Assembly (NCBI GenBank): GCA_030248225.1
Contig: JASANE010003346.1
Span: 17,341-81,340 of the forward strand
Direction: 5' to 3'
Length of the DNA stretch: 64,000 bases
Source of the DNA: Trileptium ribeirensis
Taxonomy: Eukaryota > Nematoda > Enoplea > Enoplida > Thoracostomopsidae
Shown: piece after piece, positions 56,798 through 64,000 of the stretch
Position numbering within the stretch: the stretch's first letter is position 1
Layout of the letters: every line of letters starts with the position of its first letter
Notes under the pieces: generated by a model
Told to the model about the DNA's origin: nothing
Databases searched by the model: none
Seen by the model: the letters and a program-made list of their open reading frames with translations, nothing else
Program-made: the position numbers and the translations under genes

Positions 56798-58530
56798 CGA
56801 ATATATATACAAATAATATGTTTGCACATGTATTTTTTCTTATTATATTATTAGAATATACATATGTCCATTTGTGTAATTAAAATATTAAAGTTTTAGG
56901 TGTACTAAAACATTAAAGGCTTAGCTACGAGTTCCCTTACGGCAGATGACGATAGCGAATATATTTTTATGACAAAATCAGGTTAACTAAAACTTAGGAT
57001 ATATACAAATAATATGTTTGCACATGTATTTTTCTTATTATATTATTAGAATATACATATGTCCATTTATGTAATTAAAATATTAAAGTTTTAGGTGTAC
57101 TAAAATATTAAAGGCTTAGCTACGAGTTCCCTTACTGGGGATGACGATAGCGAATATATTTTTATGACAAAATCAGGTTAACTAAAACTTAGGATATATA
57201 CACATAATATGTTTGCACACGTATTTTTTCTTATTATATTATTAGAATATACATATGTCCATTTGTGTAATTAAAATATTAAAGTTTTAGGTGTACTAAA
57301 ATATTAAAAGCTTAGCTGCGAGTTCCCTTACTGGGGATGACGATAGCGAATATATTTTTATGACAAAATCAGGTTAACTAAAACTTAGGATATATACAAA
57401 TAATATGTTTGCACATGTATTTTTTCTTATTATATTATTAGAATATACATATGTCCATTTGTGTAATTAAAATATTAAAGTTTTAGGTGTACTAAAATAT
57501 TAAAAGCTTAGCTGCGAGTTCCCTTACTGCGGATAACGATAGCGAATATATTTTTATGACAAAATCAGGTTAACTAAAACTTAGGATATATACAAATAAC
57601 ATGTTTGCACATGTATTTTTCTTATTATATTATTAGAATATACATATGTCCATTTATGTAATTAAAATATTAAAGTTTTAGGTGTACTTTTAGGTGTACT
57701 AAAATATTAAAGGCTTAGCTACAGTTTCCCTTACTATTTAGATAACAATAGCGAATATATTTTTATGACAAAATCAGGTTAACTAAAACTAGGATATATC
57801 TAGAAAAAAAGCGAGTTCCCTTACTGGGGATGACGATAGCGAATATATTTTTATGACAAAATCAGGTTAACTAAAACTTAGGATATATACAAATAATATG
57901 TTTGCACATGTATTTTTTCTTATTATATTATTAGAATATACATATGTCCATTTGTGTAATTAAATATTAAAGTTTTAGGTGTACTAAAATATTAAAGGCT
58001 TAGCTACGAGTTCCCTTACTGTGAGAATAACAATAGCGAATATATTTTATGACAAAATCAGGTTAACTAAAACTTAGGATATATACAAATAATATGTTTG
58101 CACATGTCTTTATTATTATATTATCGAATATACATAGTCCATGGTATTCATCAAATCTAAAGTTCAGGGTACAAAATATTAAAGGCTAACTATGAGTTCC
58201 CTTACTGCGGATAACGAAGCAATATATTTATAATAGGTTCCCTCTTGGTTTCTTTGTTTGCCTGTATTTTTCTTATTATATTATTGTACTGGGTCCATAA
58301 AAAATATAAATACAACTAAAAATAAAGGCTAGCACGAGTTCCCTACGGGAACGATCGAGCAAAAAATAACAAAACAGGTAACAAAAAGAAAACAAAAAAG
58401 CACAATTCTAAACCAAAAACAAGTCCAAAAAAAAAAAAGGAAAAAAAAAGGCACCGTCGGGATAAACGATCTAGCGAATATATTTTTATGACAAAATCAG
58501 GTTAACTAAAACTTAGGATATATATTTTTC
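56798..58530. repeat. Satellite-like array, unit about 196 bp, with corrupted copies
   Basis: The anchor ACAAATAATATGTTTGCAC starts near 56809, 57005, 57200, 57396, 57592, 57889 and 58085, mostly 195-196 bp apart. Units contain TTATTATATTATTAGAATA, GTTTTAGGTGTACTAAAA, CGAGTTCCCTTACTG and CAAAATCAGGTTAACTAAAA. A truncated unit sits at 57720-57800. From about 58100 to 58470 copies become riddled with single-base deletions (for example GAGTTCCCTACGGGAACGATCGAGC) before normal sequence resumes at 58471. Confidence 0.95.
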
Positions 58531-59104
58531 TAACTTACTATGCCTACGCGACAAAATTATGAAGAGACGTTACTCGTAAGAATTCTCTATAATGTCTTTA
58601 CATTTAAAAGCGACCGGAGCAACTTAATATTGATTAACGTATTATTGATTGATAAACCGGTGTTCTTATGCCGCTGTCCAGGCCCATGTCATTTTTATGG
58701 GTCCGATTTTAATACTAATAATATTAATACATTTATATAGCTGCTCTTTCGCAGAACGGTTTGCAAGAGCGCTTTAAATGAGAATACGATAGGAAACGAT
58801 ATCAATAAATGGAAGCAATTCAATGGCACAGCAAGAAAATATAAACTATGATGGAAATAGATAAGCTTTAAGTTTATATTTTAATTCAAGAGCAAGAATT
58901 TTGCATCGGTAGAAAAATTACAGGTTAGCGAGTGCATTCGGGAGGGCAACAGCCCCGTCGACTAGAGCCTAAGCTTTGTCTTAGCCTTAAATAAGATATG
59001 AAACATAGGCTTACGTAAGAGTATGACTTTACTATATCGATAAAGGTATAGCATGAATTTAATTTTACCCACCTTAAAAGTATATGTATTAGAAACTCTT
59101 TACT
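58531..59104. other. Spacer between two tandem arrays
   Basis: A 66-codon frame at 58540-58740 contains CRCPGPCHFYGSDF but has no recognised family. Nothing else was seen. Confidence 0.35.
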
Positions 59105-60515
59105 ACGCGGGTGGGATATTTGTTTGTTTCTATATTTACCCCTTCATATAAATTATCAATTATCCTATCGCAATCAATGTGATGAACATAATAAAAAAGT
59201 TACGTTATTTTGATCATTGGTACTTGAAAAAAGGCATATATATATGACAGGTGGGATTTGTTTGTTTCTATATTTACCCCTTCATATAAATTATCAATTA
59301 TCCTATCGCAATCAATGTGATGAAGATAATAAAAAAGTTACGTTATTTTGATCATTGGTACTTGGAAAAAGGCATATATATGACGGTTGGGATTTGTTTG
59401 TTTCTATATTTACCCCTTCATATAAATTATCAATTACCTATCGCAATCAATGTGATGAACATAATGAAAAAGACACGTTATTTTGATCATTGGTACTTAA
59501 AAAAGGCATATATATGACGGGTGGGATTTGTTTGTTTCTATATTTACCCCTTCATATAAATTATCAACTATCCTGTCGCAATCAATGTGATGAACATAAT
59601 AAAAAAGTCACGTTATTTTGATCATTGGTACTTGAAAAAAGGCATATATATGACGGGTGGGATTTGTTTGTTTCTATATTTACCCCTTCATATAAATTAT
59701 CAATTACCTATCGCAATCAATGTGATGAACATAATAAAAAAGTCACGTTATTTTGATCATTGGTACTTGAAAAAAGGCATATATATGATGGGTGGGATTT
59801 GTTTGTTTTTATATTTACCCCTTCATATAAATTATCAATTACCTATCGCACTCAATGTGACGAACATAATAAAAAGTCACGTTATTTTGATCATTGGTAC
59901 TTGAAAAAAGGCATATATATGACGGTTGGGATTTGTTTGTTTCTATATTTACCCCTTCATATAAATTATCAATTACCTATCGCAATCAATGTGATGAACA
60001 TAATAAAAAAGTCACGTTATTTTGATCATTGGTACTTGAAAAAAGGCATATATATGACGGGTGGGATTTGTTTGTTTCTATATTTACCCCTTCATATAAA
60101 TTATCAATTACCTATCGCAATCAATGTGATGAACATAATAAAAAAGTCACGTTATTTTGATCATTGGTACTTGAAAAAAGGCATATATATGACGGGTGGG
60201 ATTTGTTTGTTTCTATATTTACCCCTTCATATAAAGTATCAACTATCCTATCGCAATCAATGTGATGAACATAATAAAAAAGTCACGTTATTTTGATCAT
60301 TGGTACTTGAAAAAAGGTATATATATGATGGGTGGGATTTGTTTGTTTTTATATTTACCCCTTCATATAAATTATCAATTACCTATCGCAATCAATGTGA
60401 TGAACATAATAAAAAAGTCACGTTATTTTGATCATTGGTACTTGAAAAAAGGCATATATATGACGGGTGGGATTTGTTTGTTTTTATATTTACCCCTTCA
60501 TATAAATTATCAATT
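59105..60515. repeat. Tandem repeat, eleven units of about 135 bp
   Basis: The anchor GTGGGATTTGTTTG recurs near 59111, 59251, 59388, 59521, 59658, 59792, 59926, 60061, 60196, 60332 and 60467. Later units are nearly identical; the first two differ most. The common 135-bp unit equals 45 codons, so a frame reading NIIKKSRYFDHWYLKKGIYM then GGICLFLYLPLHINYQLP stays open over several units, broken where units are 133-134 bp. No start context or splice signal supports translation. Confidence 0.95.
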
Positions 60516-60971
60516 AAAGGATACGTAACTGAACGAAGTACAACATTCAATGATTGTGACATTCGTGTGAAATAAAGAACTTCTCTGATGACGTATGCAA
60601 TACATTTATGTGTATGTTCAAATTAAGCTGTACAAAAGCGTCAAAATATATAGATGAGTATGCCCTGCCCACAAAATATTGCTATCAACAGATAATGCAA
60701 AGCTTAAGTCGTACATAAGTTATGGCAAATGATACCACTCGCTTTGTATCTTCCCTTGTACCTAGGTCACTAACTATCACTCCGCTATAGTATTAAGTGT
60801 TTAAATCGTTTAGAAGAAATTGTGAGTTAGTAATTCTACATTTGTTGACGCAAAATTTTCGATTCTGAATAGAATTTGGCTAACACTGAAAGAAAACACT
60901 ATTCACACAAGCCGAGGACTGTTGCCGAAACACGGCTTAGCTTGGAATGAACTGTAGTTACAAATAGAGAA
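60516..60971. other. Unannotated sequence
   Basis: No supported feature. Confidence 0.4.
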
Positions 60972-61773
60972 TTATCGGTGTTTAATACATGTTTCATGTC
61001 TGTAATATGTTGAACAATTTGTGGAGCCATGGTGTTTATTGGATTTATTGACAATATAAACTGGACCCGTTGATTCATAGGTAACGTGCTGCCGCTGTAA
61101 CGAGTCTACCGTCATGGCGGGAGTTGCTTTCGGCACGATGTGCATGTACCCCATTGAAGTTATCTTCTCACCCTTCGGAAAATCGTGATCGGCATGAGGG
61201 AAATCGTTAGAATGATAAAAACGATTGATCTTTAGCCTACGATCGACAGCTAAGGTACCAATATGCACTTTATTTTTGTTGTCGCAGGAAAAAACTGCGC
61301 ATTCTTGGGGATAATAAGCTGCAAATTCCCTGCACATTTTTACTCGGGCAGCGTAGGCATGTGCGTCGATGTCGCTTTCCCGTCGTGTATTACTTTTACT
61401 AGGGATTCGAGCATTCACGTTTGCAGAATAATTTTTTGATGCCTGAAATTTTTTGTTCGGAGGTTCAAATAACCGGTGAACTGTAGAGAGCGAAATACCG
61501 TCTGCCGCCAGTTTTGGATATTCCTTTCTATAATTTCTCTTTTACGTCGCGCAATCTTGTGCCACATTGCCCACTATCCTGCCTCTTGTGATGAGTTTTA
61601 AAGCCGTTTTGTTTTACTATTGTCGTTACAGTATCGGGAATTCGGGGGAAATCATTCCTCTTCAAGCGGCGTCCAGGCATACTTAGCGCAGTCGTAAATT
61701 CAAGCTTGTCCATCTGTACGTTCTTAGAACCTTCAGGGTGTAGTTCCACTTTTCGTTCAGCATCCAGTCCCAT
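60972..61773 (-). pseudogene. Transposon-type gene remnant with one frameshift
   Basis: Two minus-strand frames join at about 61530. The first (61773-61528) includes TTALSMPGRRLKRNDFPRIP and ends CGTRLRDVKEKL. The second continues with KEYPKLAADGISLSTVHRLF, PPNKKF, REFAAYYPQECAVFSCDNKN KVHIG and PHADHDFP to 60972. The order of a degraded DNA-binding part, a VHRLF-type helix, PPNKKF, REF and a D-N-K-x-K-x-x-x-G motif matches, from memory, a widespread multi-copy family in invertebrate genomes that I take to be a transposase-like or integrase-like protein; I cannot name it precisely. The single-base shift between frames makes it a pseudogene, or marks an undetected intron. Base composition is higher in GC than its surroundings. 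Confidence 0.5.
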
Positions 61774-62700
61774 TTATCGTCGTCGTCCATTATGGCAATT
61801 TTTTCTGAATATCCAATATATTAATTTTTATATGTGTGGAATTAGTATGACTGCTCTTTATATTAATTGTAGTTATGATAGTTGTGCAAGACTGAATTAA
61901 TTTTATGTTTGCTGAAAGTTTACCATACATTTATAATACACGACGACGAGCGAGGTAATAACAGTTCGAAATCTGAAAGTCGCTATTTGTAGCAAAGGGT
62001 CATGAAAACTATACCCCGGCACACAGCGGCCTAGTAGTCCATAAATTGTAGATCTCGATGAGCCCCGTACTAACTGCACCGATTTTTCGATGCGAGATAT
62101 GGGCTATGAAGACTTGGTTCATGTATGACCTATATTTTGCAAACAACCCATAAAACATGTTTTTTTGCCATTTTTTACCCCGAAGACTGGGTCGGAGCCT
62201 TTCTCGTTCAACTAGAGGGCATACTCGTCGCTTTTGCTGTCGAATAAATAAATTTACAATAATTAAATCCATCCATCTGAAGATAAGTTATGAGACAGAA
62301 ACAGACAAAAAGAAATCTTCACGATTTTTCCCACTAGAACACTCATTGGAAACTTGTCATTTGGTAGTAATATGGTATCTCGCTTACGTATGTTTTGATT
62401 TATTTGTCATGTATATGTTTGTGTTTATTTTCAGTCTTGAAATAAAGCGAGTAGCACGTATATCATATAAACAACATACTAATAATGGCCACACTGGTAT
62501 TCCATAGTTGCAGAATTGAACTTTAACATTATAAATTGTAAGCATATGGCTTCTGTGTTTTCGTCGTTTTGAAATGCAACGAGTTAAGCGAATAAAACGA
62601 TGTTGTGGGGCAGAATGCAATTTCTACGATTATAAATTTGCAGTGTTGCTGAAAATTATTGGGTGACACATTTGAACGTATCTATGACTACCATCTAAAA
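61774..62700. other. Unannotated sequence
   Basis: Overlapping frames on both strands at 62009-62620 have no motif and no convincing splice borders. No gene called. Confidence 0.35.
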
Positions 62701-62704
62701 CATA

Positions 62705-62800
62705 CTGTAATATATATATGCATACACATACATATATACACATATACATACATAGACATATATATATTATATATATAAAGATATATATATGCCGTGCAAA
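62705..62800. repeat. TA/CATA microsatellite
   Basis: Runs of ATATAT, ATACACATACATAT and TATATATAT. The minus-strand frame across it is low complexity. Confidence 0.85.
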
Positions 62801-63754
62801 CAAATATATGTAACGTTGAGATATATACCACGAGAACATTTATCACCTCGACACATACATTGCAGGTATTTCTATCTAAATTGCTATTCTAAATTACAAC
62901 CTGCTTCACCAAAGGTCGATTTGAGAAATACGGATAATCCAAAAATCAACTGAAAATAAAAAATGCAAAAATCTACAAGCACGAAATGGTTGAGCGTAAT
63001 TCAGAAAAGTGCCTAATTTCTTCGTTATTTTCCTAAACCAGTGCGGCTTAACTAACGTAAGTGTATAGTTTAGCTTCCGAAGGCGGATATTCCATTAGCT
63101 ACCGTAGCCTTCCCTAGCTTTTTGCTTCGCTAACACCCTTAACCATACAGTTTACATAATATTCCTCTTCACGTCAGACCAGCTTGGCCCTGTTTGATTT
63201 AAAGGCGCCCAATAAAGTACACTTGGTATTAAAGCATACATTCTGAAAATGTTTCCAAACTTATCCAAATCTATGTTTCTATGCCTTAGGGGCAACTACA
63301 TCTATCTAGAAAAATTTTGCACCTTTTCTAAAAGGTAGCCGTGCCGCTGGTAATATTGATACATTTATTGATAGTTCCTCTGAAGAAAATTAAGCTACAT
63401 TTTTTTATAAATTCTACAACATAAAATAAACAGCTGAGTATACTATGAAAAACAAATACCATTGCCTGCGATAGTTAAGTAAAATCACGGCAATAAAAAT
63501 TTACTTATGTTGTGTGCTATTAATTTTAAGTCGATCCCTGTCAGTTACTTCAGTGTGTTCGTGCATATGTTTTAGATGTGGATTAATAAAAGGATGCAGC
63601 TCAAAATAGTTGCGGATGAAGTAAGCAAACCGTATTTATCACTCCTACACAAGCCCCACTCAATGCTTTTAACATAAATACGAAAGGGTACTGAACTAAA
63701 TTTCAGTCGGAAGAGAAATCACGCTCACCGTGCGTTCCATAAAGCACTATATAT
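62801..63754. other. Unannotated AT-rich DNA
   Basis: No supported feature. Confidence 0.4.
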
Positions 63755-64000
63755 AAATCCACAATCATACAATAATAGATGTATATTACAACAAATAAAA
63801 TAAAATATTGTTATACATATATAACTTATACTTCTATAATATATGATAAATAGCTACATATCTAGGTATATAAATAAATATATACATATAATATACTTAA
63901 ACACAAATATATATATACAATTATGTAGTGTTAGATATATAATATAAATATGGGTAGGCATACACTCGTACAGCATACTACTTGATAGTTATATACTCTA
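63755..64000. repeat. TATA-rich simple sequence at the window end
   Basis: Dense TATATA, AATAAATATA and ACATATA words without a fixed period. Confidence 0.75.

Noticed and set aside
52385..60515. CRISPR-like arrays
   Set aside because: The arrays are contiguous tandem repeats of 81-196 bp without unique spacers, in a eukaryotic genome.
59317..60528. Several overlapping 66-178 codon frames
   Set aside because: They are by-products of a tandem repeat whose unit length is divisible by three; no start, splice or motif evidence supports them.
62157..62507. 116-codon plus-strand frame with an Arg-rich start
   Set aside because: No splice borders or recognised domain; it overlaps an equally open minus-strand frame and has chance-like composition.

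Overview
The window is nuclear DNA of an animal. It is AT-rich, has long introns with canonical GT-AG boundaries, and is crowded with eukaryotic transposon remnants, MITE-like inverted repeats, tRNA-like repeats and tandem satellites. There are no operons or ribosome binding sites. I cannot name the species. The single-copy content and transposon mix (pogo/Tigger with a PHD finger, Tc1/mariner) fit an invertebrate metazoan.

The one gene recognised with confidence is a Wnt ligand gene on the + strand. Six consecutive coding exons were assembled by eye: 15662-15815, 25279-25448, 27927-28259, 32248-32366, 33737-33922 and 39931-40108. All splice phases agree (1, 0, 0, 2, 2) and together they encode 379 residues up to the stop codon. 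They carry the Wnt landmarks: the RRWNCSS segment, [21 protein letters not shown] with the lipidated serine, SPDYC, GTQGR and CCGRGY, with 23 cysteines. The exon with the signal peptide and first cysteine was not found with certainty; a weak candidate lies at 8631-8840. Between FADAPW and MNQHNN the protein has an insertion of about 75 basic residues. The GC-HHN motif points weakly to the Wnt10 subfamily.

Layout. 1-15.6 kb: no convincing gene; a long inverted repeat (1.76-2.30 kb), two copies of a MITE family (4.37-4.95 and 7.82-8.15 kb), two tRNA-like SINE candidates (11.2 and 11.5 kb), and a dead Tc1/mariner element with matching ends (13.30-14.57 kb). 15.7-40.1 kb: the Wnt gene. Its first visible intron holds a 3-kb pogo-like element (16.65-19.68 kb), a complex repeat block (20-21.2 kb), a possible antisense nested gene (21.69-22.74 kb), an AAAT microsatellite and a hairpin MITE. 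40.1-51 kb: dispersed GC-flanked repeats and two or three exon-like groups of unknown identity (47.8-48.2 kb minus, 49.3-49.6 kb minus, 49.7-50.45 kb plus). 52.4-60.5 kb: five tandem arrays with units of about 118, 81, 37, 196 and 135 bp. 61-61.8 kb: a frameshifted transposon-type gene on the minus strand. The right end is TA-rich simple sequence.

The Wnt gene would make a secreted, lipid-modified signal. Everything else looks like transposon and repeat background, apart from the unidentified exon-like groups, whose consistent splice phases make them the best candidates for undescribed genes.
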